Positions 10,934-20,483 of a stretch of 64,000 bases of DNA are shown here, in pieces. A program made the translations under genes and the position numbers. The DNA is taken from the NCBI RefSeq assembly GCF_000425725.1, contig NZ_KE384439.1:591309-655308 (forward strand), written 5' to 3'. Below the pieces are notes generated by a model. That model searched no databases. It saw nothing but the letters and a program-made list of their open reading frames with translations, and was not told where the DNA came from. Source of the DNA: Halomonas halocynthiae DSM 14573. Lineage in GTDB: Bacteria; Pseudomonadota; Gammaproteobacteria; Pseudomonadales; Halomonadaceae. How positions within the stretch are numbered: the first letter of the stretch is position 1; every line of letters begins with the position of its first letter.

Positions 10934-12253
10934 ATGTCTTATCGCTCTGCCTCTAACCGCCCTACTTTCTCTCTGAGCCTTATTGCTACGGCGATGGCAA
11001 TCCCGCTGAGCCTGACTGCGGTCACAACAGCTAGCGCCAAGGATGTTAATACCGATGAAGTGACGTCTCAGCAAGTTGTCAACCACTATGCTGATCTGGC
11101 TTACGCGACCTATACCGACGCGCTACAAGCCGCGAAAAATCTCGATGCGGCTATCGACAATCTATTGGCTGACCCAACCACCGAAACACTTAAAGCGGCA
11201 CGCTTAGCCTGGTTACAAGCACGTATTCCCTATCAGCAAAGCGAGGCATTTCGCTTCGGCAATCCCGTGGTTGATGACTGGGAAGGCCAACTCAATGCCT
11301 GGCCACTGGATGAAGGGCTGATTGACTACGTGGCCCAAGAGGGTTACCAGCATGAACTGGGTAACGCGGGCGCGACGGCTAACATCATCGCGTCTAAACA
11401 GATCAATATTGGCGGCGAAACCATCGACGTCAGCGAAATCACGCCAGAACTTCTGGCCAGTCTCAACGAGATCGGTGGTTCTGAAGCTAACGTAGCCAGC
11501 GGCTATCATGCCATCGAGTTTCTGCTTTGGGGTCAGGACCTTAATGGCTACCAGTCCGGTGCTGGCCAACGCCCAGCCAGCGATTATGCTAAGGGTGAGA
11601 ACTGCACCAATGGGAACTGTGATCGCCGTGGCGACTACCTTTCAGCGGCCAGCAGCCTGCTGATCAGCGACCTTGAGTGGATGACAAACCAATGGTCAGC
11701 CGAATCAGATAATAACTATCGCCAAGAACTGCTAGCCGAGCCCGCCGAAGAAGGACTGCGTCGTATGTTATTCGGCATCGGCTCGCTGTCGCTGGGCGAA
11801 CTGGCTGGCGAGCGTATGAAAGTTGCGCTGGAAGCGAACTCCTACGAAGACGAGCACGACTGCTTCAGCGACAATACTCACAACTCGCATTTCTATAACG
11901 GTCAAGGTATTCACAACATTTACAGTGGCCATTACCAACGCCTTGATGGCACAGCGCTGGACGGCCCGTCACTTGCCGACTTACTGAGTCAGCAAAACGC
12001 TGAGCTAGCAGAAACACTGAACCAGCAGATGGATGCTTCTATGATGGCTCTCGGTGAGCTGAAGAAACACGCCGAAGCCGATGAAAGCCCGATGGCCTTT
12101 GATATGATGATTGCTCCAGGCAACGACACTGGCGCAACGTTGATAAACAACGCCATCATGGCTCTGGTTAACCAGACTGGATCTATCGAAAAAGCCGCGG
12201 GCGAACTCGGTGTAAACTCACTGGCACCCGATACGGCTGGGCATAATTTTTAA
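10934..12253 (+). CDS. Imelysin-family periplasmic protein (peptidase M75 / IrpA-like), long form
   Basis: 439 residues from the ATG at 10934; an ATG 25 codons earlier lacks signal-peptide character. The N-terminus has a basic start, a hydrophobic core (SLIATAMAIPLSLTAV) and an ASA-type cleavage site, so export is expected. The imelysin signature GYHAIEFLLWG (GxHxxE) is intact near residue 195. An insert with two cysteines (CTNGNC) and a Cys in HDCFSDN resembles the longer IrpA/IcmP-like proteins. The family acts in iron acquisition, probably binding metal in the periplasm; protease activity is doubtful for most members. First of four genes with compatible spacing (60, -4 and 4 bases) that look like an operon. 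Confidence 0.9.
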   Translation: MSYRSASNRPTFSLSLIATAMAIPLSLTAVTTASAKDVNTDEVTSQQVVNHYADLAYATYTDALQAAKNLDAAIDNLLADPTTETLKAARLAWLQARIPYQQSEAFRFGNPVVDDWEGQLNAWPLDEGLIDYVAQEGYQHELGNAGATANIIASKQINIGGETIDVSEITPELLASLNEIGGSEANVASGYHAIEFLLWGQDLNGYQSGAGQRPASDYAKGENCTNGNCDRRGDYLSAASSLLISDLEWMTNQWSAESDNNYRQELLAEPAEEGLRRMLFGIGSLSLGELAGERMKVALEANSYEDEHDCFSDNTHNSHFYNGQGIHNIYSGHYQRLDGTALDGPSLADLLSQQNAELAETLNQQMDASMMALGELKKHAEADESPMAFDMMIAPGNDTGATLINNAIMALVNQTGSIEKAAGELGVNSLAPDTAGHNF

Positions 12254-12313
12254 TCATATACCGTCTATCTGATTACTACTTCTGCTCAGCGTTTCATAAG
12301 GTATCCGGTCGTC

Positions 12314-13765
12314 ATGACACACTACGCTGTAACACGTATCGCCAGCCGTGCCCTGCTGGCCAACGCAGTGTTTGGGGCCTTTGCGGCCTCAACTCTGGCG
12401 ACTGAGCTCGCCGTTATTCAAGACACACCCATGACCGGTGGTGACGGTTCAGTGGCACAGTTCGACCACAACGCCTATTCGCTGCCACTGGGCAACCTGC
12501 CAATGGCAGGCCGGCTTGACTTCAGCGTTGGCAACAGCTTTTTTCGAAACCCCTGGGTAGTCGCACCGGCAAGCACCGATGCCCGCGACGGTTTAGGGCC
12601 GCTGATCAACACTAATAGCTGTCAGGGCTGCCATATCAAAGATGGGCGTGGCCACCCACCAGCCGAAGGCGAGCGCGCAGTATCGCTATTTCTGCGCTTG
12701 TCGATGCCCTCACCTGATACTGACGACACCTTAGCCGAGCAAGACAACACCGCAGAGATTCTTCGCCGTACCGGCGCGCTACCAGTACCGCATTATGGCC
12801 GCCAGTTACAGAATGCGGCGATTGCCGGCGCTCAGCCCGAGGCTGATCTTGTCATCGACTACCAGCCTCGTGAGGTCAGCCTGAACGGTGGAGAAACAGT
12901 CATCCTGCGCGAACCACACTACCGCATAGAGAACCCGGCTTACGGCGAGCTCCCTTCTGAGCTGTTAACGTCACCCCGCGTCGCACCACCGATGATAGGC
13001 CTAGGCCTACTGGAAGCCATCACAGACACAGACATTCTTGCCGGTGCAGACCCCTACGACGAAAATGGCGACGGCATCTCAGGGCGAGCCAACCAGGTCT
13101 GGGATTTACGCAGCGGCACCACAATGCTTGGTCGCTTCGGTTGGAAAGCGGGGGAACCCAGCGTTGAGCAGCAAAGTCTGCATGCGTTCGCCGGTGACAT
13201 GGGGCTGACGTCAAACCTCGTTCCACACACAGACTGCATGCCGAGCCAGCAGTGCGACAAATTCACCGATGGTGGTACGCCGGAAGTGTCCGATGAAGTT
13301 GCCGATTTCATTACCTTCTATGCCAGCAGTCTCGCGGTACCACAACGCCGAGGTATGGACTCCCCTGCCGTTATGGCCGGCGCTGAGTCGTTTAATGCCC
13401 TTGGTTGCAGTAGTTGCCATACACCGCAAATGCGCACAGCCAATAACGCCAAACGCCCTGAGCTAGCCAACCAAACCATCTGGCCCTACAGCGACCTGTT
13501 GCTGCACGATATGGGGGAAGGACTGGCTGACGGCCGCGCTGAATATCAAGCTAACGGCAACGAATGGCGCACTCCGCCACTATGGGGCATCGGCCTCACG
13601 CAGCAGGTCAATCCGCTGGCAGGGTTTCTGCATGACGGCCGCGCCCGAACGCTGCAAGAAGCTATTCTGTGGCATGGCGGTGAAGCCTCCACAGCCATGG
13701 AGCGCTATCGTCAGCTACCTCCTGAGCAACGTGCTGAGCTGATCACCTTTCTGGAGTCATTATGA
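12314..13765 (+). CDS. Di-haem cytochrome c oxidoreductase (DUF1111 / thiol oxidoreductase-like)
   Basis: 483 residues with an N-terminal signal peptide (cleavage near ASTLATELA). There are two c-type haem motifs: CQGCH at about residue 98-102 and CSSCH at about residue 366-370. The family is named di-haem oxidoreductase or 'thiol oxidoreductase-like', and its true substrate is not established. The arrangement between two imelysins and before a DUF1513 protein is recurrent in proteobacteria and linked to iron uptake. My inference is that it provides a periplasmic redox step, for example on iron or its ligand. The stop codon overlaps the start of the next gene (ATGA), suggesting translational coupling. 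Confidence 0.9.
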   Translation: MTHYAVTRIASRALLANAVFGAFAASTLATELAVIQDTPMTGGDGSVAQFDHNAYSLPLGNLPMAGRLDFSVGNSFFRNPWVVAPASTDARDGLGPLINTNSCQGCHIKDGRGHPPAEGERAVSLFLRLSMPSPDTDDTLAEQDNTAEILRRTGALPVPHYGRQLQNAAIAGAQPEADLVIDYQPREVSLNGGETVILREPHYRIENPAYGELPSELLTSPRVAPPMIGLGLLEAITDTDILAGADPYDENGDGISGRANQVWDLRSGTTMLGRFGWKAGEPSVEQQSLHAFAGDMGLTSNLVPHTDCMPSQQCDKFTDGGTPEVSDEVADFITFYASSLAVPQRRGMDSPAVMAGAESFNALGCSSCHTPQMRTANNAKRPELANQTIWPYSDLLLHDMGEGLADGRAEYQANGNEWRTPPLWGIGLTQQVNPLAGFLHDGRARTLQEAILWHGGEASTAMERYRQLPPEQRAELITFLESL

Positions 13766-14832
13766 CCGTTACGCCACGGCCATCTGTTCTTGCACTGGCC
13801 ATCTCATTCAGTTTATTGGCCAGCAACGCATCCGGCGCAACATCAACAGATGATTCATCACCCAGAGCCGTGTGGTATCAGCACATCACGACGCTCTACC
13901 AGCAGCTCGCCGATACCACCACCGACCTACACGACGAAACTCTCGCGCTATGTGCGGTTGATGGCTCAGCAAACAGCCGCACAATCGACAGTCTTGAGCA
14001 ACACTGGCTCGACGCTTATCGCGCCTGGCAGGCAGTCCGCTTTGTCGACTTTGGCCCCATCGAACTAGAAAGCCGCGCATGGCAGCTACAATTCTGGCCC
14101 GACGACAAAAACCTAGTGGGTACGCGCATGGCGGCTCGGTTACACCAAGAGGCACCGATAACCTCGGAAACCATCGCTACCGCTGGTGTGGCCGAGACGG
14201 GTTTTCCGGCGCTGGAATACCTGTTATTTGACGAAGCCATGCAAAACCCAGCGCTGTCCCGAAGTCAGCCAATTGCCTGCGACCTGGCTGAAGCTATATC
14301 AGCACATATCCAGAACATCAGCGCACAGCTGGTCAACGACTGGCAGGACTTTGGCCCTCACTACCTGGCCACCGACAGCTACAATAACGCCACCGTGCAC
14401 GGTGCCATGCAGTTGCTCGATATTCTGGAAGACAAGCGGCTCGGCAAGCCGCTCGGCATGATGGGCTCTTCAGCGAATGCCTATCGCGCTGAAGCCTGGC
14501 GTAGCGATGCCTCTATTACCCTAGTAGAAGCCAGCCTCGCTGGACTGAAAGACGGTTTCATGCCAGGTCTACAGGCGTTGTTCATCACTCAAGGAAAAAC
14601 GGATACCACCAGCACCGAGCTGTTGAACGCCTTCGACGCTCAGCTGCAACATACGCTAGAGCAGGCCAACGCGATTAATACTGGAATCGCCAGCGGCCTA
14701 GAAGACAGCATTGCCCAGCAGCAGCTCGGCAGCCTGTACCTGAACGTGGCTCAACTCAGAGAGCTGCTTAATCGTCAGATAGCTGCCGAGCTTGATATCG
14801 TGCGAGGCTTCAACTCTAGCGACGGCGACTAG
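13762..14832 (+). CDS. Imelysin-family periplasmic protein, short form
   Basis: 356 residues. The signal peptide is clear (LALAISFSLLASNASGA). The imelysin-fold pattern appears as DFGPIELESRAWQLQFWPD, which is more degenerate than the GxHxxE site of the first imelysin, and as GFPALEYLLFDE, a common feature of the short imelysins. The start overlaps the previous stop by 4 bases. Family knowledge points to iron-regulated periplasmic metal handling. Having one long and one short imelysin on either side of a di-haem protein implies non-redundant roles, but the sequence does not show what they are. Confidence 0.88.
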   Translation: MTVTPRPSVLALAISFSLLASNASGATSTDDSSPRAVWYQHITTLYQQLADTTTDLHDETLALCAVDGSANSRTIDSLEQHWLDAYRAWQAVRFVDFGPIELESRAWQLQFWPDDKNLVGTRMAARLHQEAPITSETIATAGVAETGFPALEYLLFDEAMQNPALSRSQPIACDLAEAISAHIQNISAQLVNDWQDFGPHYLATDSYNNATVHGAMQLLDILEDKRLGKPLGMMGSSANAYRAEAWRSDASITLVEASLAGLKDGFMPGLQALFITQGKTDTTSTELLNAFDAQLQHTLEQANAINTGIASGLEDSIAQQQLGSLYLNVAQLRELLNRQIAAELDIVRGFNSSDGD

Positions 14833-14836
14833 TGGC

Positions 14837-15961
14837 ATGAGGGCATATCCGCATAACCCTGACCGTAGACGCCTACTCGCCATGGGTGCCATGCTAGGCG
14901 TCGGGGGACTGTTCGCCGCAAGCCAGACGCCGCTATGGACCCTGGAAAGCAAGTCACCGCAGCGCAACTGGTACTTCAGCGCCGCTGATGCCGAAGATGG
15001 CAGCCACCACCTCGCCGGTATCCGTCATGACGGTAGCGAGCATTTCCTACTGCCCGTACCAGAGCGCTGCCACGGCGGCTGTCTGCGGCCACACCACCCT
15101 CAAGCCGTGCTCTTCGCTCGCCGTCCGGGACGATACTTTCATGTTCTTGATGCACGACAACACACCCCGCTGGCAACGATTAATGCCGGCGAGGGCTACC
15201 ACTTCTATGGCCACGGCGTGTTCGAGCCATCCGGGCGCTTGCTGTACGTCACCGCAAACCGCCTGAGTGATGGTATGGGGCTGGTTCGCATATACAACGC
15301 TGATGACGGCTATACCCATCATAAAGACTTTCTACTGAACGGTATCGGCCCTCATGAATTAGTGCTAATGCCCGATAATGAAACACTCGCCATCGCACTG
15401 GGAGGCATCAAAACACACCCGGACAGCGGCCGAGTGAAACTTAACCTAAATGACATGGCTCCGGCGCTACTACTAATGAACCGACACAGCGGTGAGATTA
15501 CCGCCAGACATCCACCCTCCCACCATCAGCTAAGTTGCCGGCACCTTGACGTAACCGCTGATGGTTATCTAGTCGCCGGTTACCAGTTCCAGGGGCCTGC
15601 CTGGGAAACCAAGCATCCGCTTTTGGGTCGGCTCACTCCTCAAGGTGACTTCGAAGAGATCACTCTACCTACGCAACTGCAATCAACACTAAGGCAATAC
15701 ACCGCAAGTATCGCCATGAGCCAAGATCACCCAAGAACCTTGGTAACAGCACCGCGTGGCGGCTGTGTCATATTACTAGATCACATCAGTGGTGAGGTTA
15801 TCGCTAGCCCCTCGCTTAAAGATGCTGCCGGCACACGCTGCGACGGCCAAGGAGGGTTTATTGTGAGCAGCGGTAACGGACATGTATACCGGCTGAGCAA
15901 GCACGGCGAGCTAGATGAAATTGCCAAACTCCCTGTTCGATGGGATAACCACCTGGTCTAG
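14837..15961 (+). CDS. DUF1513 exported protein (Tat signal, propeller-like)
   Basis: 374 residues from the ATG at 14837, 4 bases after the preceding stop. An in-frame ATG at 14792 lies inside the previous gene. The N-terminus DRRRLLAMGAMLGVGGLFAA has a twin-arginine motif and hydrophobic core, so folded export by Tat is likely. The body shows repeated beta-propeller-like strands (for example HGVFEPSGRLLYVT and GPHELVLMPDNETLAIAL). DUF1513 proteins regularly end imelysin/di-haem operons; their biochemical role is unknown. It is probably the last gene of the operon. No strong terminator follows. Confidence 0.88.
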   Translation: MRAYPHNPDRRRLLAMGAMLGVGGLFAASQTPLWTLESKSPQRNWYFSAADAEDGSHHLAGIRHDGSEHFLLPVPERCHGGCLRPHHPQAVLFARRPGRYFHVLDARQHTPLATINAGEGYHFYGHGVFEPSGRLLYVTANRLSDGMGLVRIYNADDGYTHHKDFLLNGIGPHELVLMPDNETLAIALGGIKTHPDSGRVKLNLNDMAPALLLMNRHSGEITARHPPSHHQLSCRHLDVTADGYLVAGYQFQGPAWETKHPLLGRLTPQGDFEEITLPTQLQSTLRQYTASIAMSQDHPRTLVTAPRGGCVILLDHISGEVIASPSLKDAAGTRCDGQGGFIVSSGNGHVYRLSKHGELDEIAKLPVRWDNHLV

Positions 15962-15999
15962 ACAGCTGTAATTTTCACAATGAAAAAACGCTCCAGAGC

Positions 16000-16122
16000 C
16001 TATAGCGGCATAGCACGAAACACACCTTCCTCGGGGTCAATTCGGTTTTCAATTTTCGCTTTAATTTCTGGGTCCACTTCCTCAGAACCCACCTCATAGA
16101 CACCACATCGCTTAAACGCCAC
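16000..16122 (-). other. Possible small or remnant reading frame in intergenic region
   Basis: The 238 bases between the DUF1513 gene and the MFS gene contain a minus-strand frame that reads sensibly (including GVYEVGSEEVDPEIKAKIE) and stops at 16000. The first usable start is a GTG at 16122 giving 40 residues. The frame stays open upstream into the MFS gene. No good ribosome site was seen and I recognise no family, so this may be a remnant of a larger gene. Confidence 0.2.
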
Positions 16123-16199
16123 ACGATGATTAACATTTTTCCCTAAATAAGAAAAAACAACACGCTGGCTAACGGGCTCTCTTGAACGCGCCGCCTGGC

Positions 16200-17399
16200 C
16201 TAGTTCGCCTCGACAGCGGTGCGCCCTTTGATGATAGAGCGAGCAAGCATCACATACGCCACCAAGCCACAGGCGGCCATAGCCAGGATGACCGCTTCAA
16301 GCGTATGCGGCAACATGGCAGACAATGCGCTCAGCAGCCCGGCAACACCGAACTGGGCTGCGCCCAGAAGCGCTGCGGCCGTCCCGCCACTAGTGGGAAA
16401 GTACTCCAAAAAGCAGGCCTGAATATTCGGCGAGATCGCACCTACCGCGCCAATGGTCAGCATCATGGCGGGCAAGAAGGCGTACAGCGGCCACTCCATG
16501 AAAACCGCCATCACCAATAACAGTATGCCAACACCCTGACAGCCCGTTGCCAGCTGCAGGATACGCAATGACGAGAGCCTGGAAAGCAACACGCGATTGA
16601 GAATATTGAAGATAAGCATCGCGACGATATTCGCCGCAAACAACATCGAAAAGCTTGAAGGCGACTGGCCGAAATGCCCCTGATAGATAAATGATGCATA
16701 GGTGATAAACATCATCAGAGTAGAAAACGAGGCAGCCTGCCAAACGATGAACGGCAGAGCTGGCTTTGTCGATAGTACCAGCTTGTAACGCGCCAGCAGG
16801 CTCATTTTAGGGCTTTTCACTCGCGACACTTTGCCCGTACCGGTAAAAAGCACCCGCACCAGCAACGGCACCAGCAGTACCGCATATACCGCCAGGGCGA
16901 AAAAGATATAGTGCCAGGAACCCAGCGCCAGAATCGCGCTGCCTACGCTCGGCGCAATGCCAGGCGCCAACACCATGATAAAGCCCATCATCGAGAACAG
17001 CTTCGCGGCATCGCGGCCCGCCACCCGGTCGCGCACCAACGCCGGCACAGATACCAGAGTAAAGCCAGCGCCAAGGGCCTGCACGGCTCGCCCGACGAGC
17101 AGCGTGTTCAAAGAATCCGCCACACCAATGACAATGCTTGAGAGCGCAAAAATCGCTAACCCACTCATCAGCACCCGCTGACGCCCGAAGCGGTCTGAAA
17201 GCGCACCGCCGATTAACTGACCAAACGCCATCGCGAAGACATACACTGAAACGCTCAACGATACCGCCTGCTGAGAAATTCCCAGCGATTCGCCAATAAC
17301 CGGAAAAGCCGGTAGGTACGTATCCATGGAAAACGGGCCCAGCATCATGGTCAGTGCCAGGCTGAGCACCACAATGAACGGCGTTTTAGATTGGGTCAT
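16200..17399 (-). CDS. Bcr/CflA-family MFS multidrug efflux transporter
   Basis: 399 residues with about 12 predicted membrane helices, the usual Bcr/CflA size. Seen: the N-terminal PFSMDTYLPAFPVIGESLG motif typical of drug:H+ antiporter 1, the GGALSDRFGRQRVLM loop-2 motif of the major facilitator superfamily, and the helix-5-type motif VMVLAPGIAPSVGSAIL. It should export hydrophobic drugs or metabolites across the inner membrane by proton antiport; the substrate cannot be read from sequence. It is transcribed alone. Two separate C-terminal fragments of related transporters lie nearby (18052-18270 and 21135-21551). Confidence 0.92.
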   Translation of the reverse strand: MTQSKTPFIVVLSLALTMMLGPFSMDTYLPAFPVIGESLGISQQAVSLSVSVYVFAMAFGQLIGGALSDRFGRQRVLMSGLAIFALSSIVIGVADSLNTLLVGRAVQALGAGFTLVSVPALVRDRVAGRDAAKLFSMMGFIMVLAPGIAPSVGSAILALGSWHYIFFALAVYAVLLVPLLVRVLFTGTGKVSRVKSPKMSLLARYKLVLSTKPALPFIVWQAASFSTLMMFITYASFIYQGHFGQSPSSFSMLFAANIVAMLIFNILNRVLLSRLSSLRILQLATGCQGVGILLLVMAVFMEWPLYAFLPAMMLTIGAVGAISPNIQACFLEYFPTSGGTAAALLGAAQFGVAGLLSALSAMLPHTLEAVILAMAACGLVAYVMLARSIIKGRTAVEAN

Positions 17400-17634
17400 A
17401 GAAGCTCACGGTAGAGAGGCGTAATGATAGACAACATCAACAATATGATACCGACAGTTGCTATCAAGGCAATCGAATAGCTAGGTAGCTTGCTAATAAA
17501 GTTTTCGGTGCAAGGTTCTGAGAGCAGTTTTTAAGAACAATTTATGAGAGCAGAGCCACTAGAGTAAGTGGACAGCGCCCAAGCAACAACAGGTATGATT
17601 GCACAGCGCATGTAACACCAACGAGGAGAGCCGA

Positions 17635-17931
17635 ATGCCCGCCTACATCGTACTAACCTGTGAGCATACTCACGACAACGAAGAAATGAAGCGCTACAGC
17701 GAGAAAGCCAAAGCCGCCCGCGAAGGCCACGACCCACAGCCGCTGGCCTTTTATGGTGATTTTGAGGTGCTAGAAGGTAGCGCCATGGAAGGTGCGGTGA
17801 TTCTACGCTTTCCCGACATGGCCGCCGCCCGCGCCTGGTACGAAAGCCCCGCCTACCAGGAAGCCCGCAAGCACCGTTTCCAGGGTGCCGACTATCGCGC
17901 CTTTCTAGTGGATGGAATAGAAGAGGCTTAA
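17635..17931 (+). CDS. DUF1330 domain protein (dimeric alpha-beta barrel)
   Basis: 98 residues from the ATG at 17635, preceded by GAGGAGAGCC. The sequence matches the DUF1330 pattern: start PAYIVLTCEHTHDNEEMKRY, then PLAFYGDFEVLEG, then the conserved RFPDMAAARAWYESPAYQEA. These small cytoplasmic proteins have a ferredoxin-like dimeric fold; no general function is known. An in-frame ATG 12 codons upstream lacks a ribosome site. It has no evident operon partner. Confidence 0.9.
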   Translation: MPAYIVLTCEHTHDNEEMKRYSEKAKAAREGHDPQPLAFYGDFEVLEGSAMEGAVILRFPDMAAARAWYESPAYQEARKHRFQGADYRAFLVDGIEEA

Positions 17932-18051
17932 TGGGAGCAGCCCCTGCGGTCGTCGGCGAGGGGAACTTTGCCAGTAACGCGGCGTTGCGGCGCAGGCACC
18001 ACAAGAATAAAAACGAGCCGCAGCGTTTGTTGCCATCGGCCAGAGGGTGTG

Positions 18052-18270
18052 ACAGCCAACGGTGCGCTTCATGAATTCAGCGAGATGACCGCTACTGCCG
18101 TTGCCCTGCACTTCTGCGTTCAGAGCCTTATCGTCGGTGTGATAGGCACAGGGGCAGTGATAGCACTTGATGGAAGCAGCGCTTGGCCACTTATCGCCTA
18201 TACCGGCGGTATGGCAGCGATTACATTGGCTGCGCTTATAGGATTAGCGCGGTATAAACAGCAGAGGTAG
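18052..18270 (+). pseudogene. C-terminal fragment of an MFS (Bcr/CflA-like) transporter
   Basis: The frame reads ANGALHEFSEMTATAVAL followed by two hydrophobic helices and a basic tail RYKQQR, which fits the last quarter of a drug:H+ antiporter (the A..AL..F..M.TA.AL pattern before helix 11). No N-terminal part exists upstream; the sequence before it does not resemble the family. It could instead be read as a 61-residue two-helix membrane protein from the ATG at 18085, but a decayed transporter tail is more likely. Confidence 0.55.
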
Positions 18271-18321
18271 TTAATTCGTTCTTTTGCAGTGGCGATCAAG
18301 CCTTAAGTGGAAAGATCGCTA

Positions 18322-19455
18322 CTACAAAGTGCAATCCTCTGTTCGCCCAAGTAACACCGTATAGCGCGTACTGCGCCCACCGCCGGGTAGCTTGCCAAGG
18401 CAACCTTTTTCCATCAGCTCAGCCAAATCCCGCGTTGCGGTGGCTTTACTCACGTTGGCCAACGATTGGTATTTACGAGCATTGATGCCCTGCGCAAACT
18501 CCTCTCCTGCTGTATCCAATAAGCGGTTCAGCACCTTGATTTGCCGTTCGTTCAGCACGGTAGTGGCATGGCGCTGCCAGAAGGTGGATTTCATTAGCAC
18601 ACGGTCGATTCTTAACAACGCCTGCTCAAGCGCCTCTTTCAGAGTGTCCAGAAACCACAACAACCACGGCGTAATATCTAGGCTGCCTTTCTGAGCGCTT
18701 TCAAGATGATCATAGTAAGCGCGACGGCGCGCCATAATAGCCGCGCTCAAGGAATAGAACCGAACGGACTGACGCTCTGCCTGCGCAAGCGCGCGATCTG
18801 TCACCGCACGGGTAACACGCCCATTGCCATCATCAAAGGGATGCAAGGTAATCAACCATAGATGGGCTATGCCAGCGCGCACCAGCCCATCAAGCCCCTG
18901 AGGCGGCTGATTGAACCAAGTAATGAAGGCATCCAGCTCAGTTTCCAACTGCCCACGTGGCGGCGCTTCAAAGTGAACGGTAGGTTGATCAAGCCGCCCC
19001 GATACCACCTGCATGGGGTGATCACCACGCAGCTCGCCTACACGTACATTGCCAAGCACACCGGGGCCTTGCACAAACAGCATGGATTGCCAAAGACACA
19101 ACTGTTGGCGGGAAAGCGATTCATCCAACTGATGCGTCGATTGCAGCAGCAGCTCAACCAGTGCCTCAGATTCCGGTGTTTTTCTGGCGGAGACACCGGC
19201 CTGCTCTAAACCTAACTGACGGGCAACGGAAGACCTCACAGAGCCAACGTCCAGGCGCTCACCTTCGATTTCACTGGTACGAATCGCACTCTGGATCAAC
19301 GCATCCATCTCCACATCCAGATCCGCCTGCCCAGGCGCAGCCTCAGTTTTCCCCAGCACGCGGCCCTGCAGCAGCCGTACAGCATCCAGCGTAGGCCGAA
19401 GAGTCGATTCATCCCACTTAAAATGAGGCCAATATCGTAGTTCCCAGAGATACAT
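18322..19455 (-). CDS. Fic-family AMPylase-like protein with DUF4172 N-terminus
   Basis: 377 residues. The DUF4172-type N-terminus (MYLWELRYWPHFKWD) is followed by the Fic domain with the full core motif HPFDDGNGR at residues 205-213, so nucleotidyl transfer is likely intact. A class II-type autoinhibitory motif, Thr60-xxx-Glu64-Gly65 (TSEIEG), lies before the Fic core. The C-terminal part looks like a winged-helix DNA-binding domain. The family transfers AMP to protein hydroxyls; targets are unknown here. The gene is alone, next to a mobile-element graveyard, as often seen for Fic genes. Confidence 0.92.
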   Translation of the reverse strand: MYLWELRYWPHFKWDESTLRPTLDAVRLLQGRVLGKTEAAPGQADLDVEMDALIQSAIRTSEIEGERLDVGSVRSSVARQLGLEQAGVSARKTPESEALVELLLQSTHQLDESLSRQQLCLWQSMLFVQGPGVLGNVRVGELRGDHPMQVVSGRLDQPTVHFEAPPRGQLETELDAFITWFNQPPQGLDGLVRAGIAHLWLITLHPFDDGNGRVTRAVTDRALAQAERQSVRFYSLSAAIMARRRAYYDHLESAQKGSLDITPWLLWFLDTLKEALEQALLRIDRVLMKSTFWQRHATTVLNERQIKVLNRLLDTAGEEFAQGINARKYQSLANVSKATATRDLAELMEKGCLGKLPGGGRSTRYTVLLGRTEDCTL

Positions 19456-19643
19456 GAGCCGATCTCTCTATCTATTCAGATCACATTATGAGCCGATTAT
19501 GATGTGTATTCGGCTCAAGGGCTAGCGAAAAGGGTTTTTGGAACTCAATAATCCAGGCCAGAGGCGAATCGCTTCGAGTCGATGTTTACAACTGACTATA
19601 TGAATGCTGTAAGAACCACGAGATACGTTTCTAAACAGAGGGA

Positions 19644-19729
19644 TGATCTTGCCCAGTAGCGATGGACGCCTCAAGAATGTAATACACTGCAATGAGGTGA
19701 ACCATGGCAAGATCGACGACATCAATGAA
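19644..19729 (+). repeat. Direct repeat copy 1 (IS3-family left-end segment)
   Basis: An 86-base segment starting TGATCTTGCCCAGTAGC matches the segment at 20671-20756 at 80 of 86 positions without gaps. It includes an ATG and the first codons of an IS3-family orfA (MARSTTSMKK), but the frame stops after three more codons. It is therefore a solo copy of an insertion-sequence end. Confidence 0.85.
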
Positions 19730-19752
19730 GAAATAAGTGTTACTAAAATATT

Positions 19753-20439
19753 TTATTTTTTATGAATGATCTTATCTATTCGATTATTGGGCACCACCAT
19801 TACTTTCTCACTGTCTAGATTAACCACATGGTAGTCTCCTATCTTACCTATCAAATGATATTCAGATTTATCATTTAACAGATATATCGTCGCCATTTCT
19901 TCCATTTTACTCATATCAAGACGCGCGACATAAATAGCTCCAGGATATGCCATAACCAAACCAGTAGCCGCAATCGAAACGTAAATAAAAGCTTTCTTAC
20001 TAGAACCAAAAACATCATCCAGTTTCATTGGCTTAATTAAATTACCTACGCCATATCTCGCAAAATAACATATAGACGCAACCAGTCCAGAGAAAATAGA
20101 GTCCCATTCCGCAGGAATTCTTTTGGCTAAAAAAACTAAAAGAAAAAAAATGCCCAATAGATATAAAACACCTTTCCAAAGACTATTACCAACCTCAAAA
20201 TAATCTCTTTTTTCTTCAACAAGGAATAGAACAACACCTAGAAACGCAAGTATTACAAATAAAGGAACGCTTTGCTTAGTCGAAACGACAAGCACATCTT
20301 GAATCGAAAAATAACCAGAAGGGTCTACACCAATCGTGTTCCAATAAGCAAGAAAACCTAGTAAAGAAAGAAATTGCAAGTAGATAAATAAAACAACAGA
20401 AGCTTTAATAACTTTTTTACCGAGGGGTGTTTCGTCCAT
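19753..20439 (-). CDS. AT-rich membrane protein of unknown function
   Basis: 228 residues from the ATG at 20439, 6 bases after AAGGCG. A longer in-frame reading to 20565 runs through a terminator-like hairpin and is rejected. There are about five hydrophobic segments in the first 160 residues (VVLFIYLQFLSLLGFLAYW, LFVILAFLGVVLFLV and others). A hydrophilic C-terminal domain ends EKVMVVPNNRIDKIIHKK. I recognise no family. Base composition is strikingly AT-rich compared with its neighbours, and the gene lies exactly between two direct copies of an insertion-sequence end, so it is very probably acquired. Confidence 0.75.
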   Translation of the reverse strand: MDETPLGKKVIKASVVLFIYLQFLSLLGFLAYWNTIGVDPSGYFSIQDVLVVSTKQSVPLFVILAFLGVVLFLVEEKRDYFEVGNSLWKGVLYLLGIFFLLVFLAKRIPAEWDSIFSGLVASICYFARYGVGNLIKPMKLDDVFGSSKKAFIYVSIAATGLVMAYPGAIYVARLDMSKMEEMATIYLLNDKSEYHLIGKIGDYHVVNLDSEKVMVVPNNRIDKIIHKK

Positions 20440-20483
20440 AAATTTCGCCTTAAGGTAACATCCAAAATATGCCTCAATATAAC

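Noticed and set aside
17531..18004. 157-residue minus-strand frame over the DUF1330 gene
   Set aside because: The plus strand has a recognised domain with a good ribosome site; the antisense product is rich in Arg and Pro as shadows are.
19522..19725. 67-residue minus-strand frame between Fic and the AT-rich gene
   Set aside because: It mostly spans the antisense of the IS-end repeat and shows no protein-like features.
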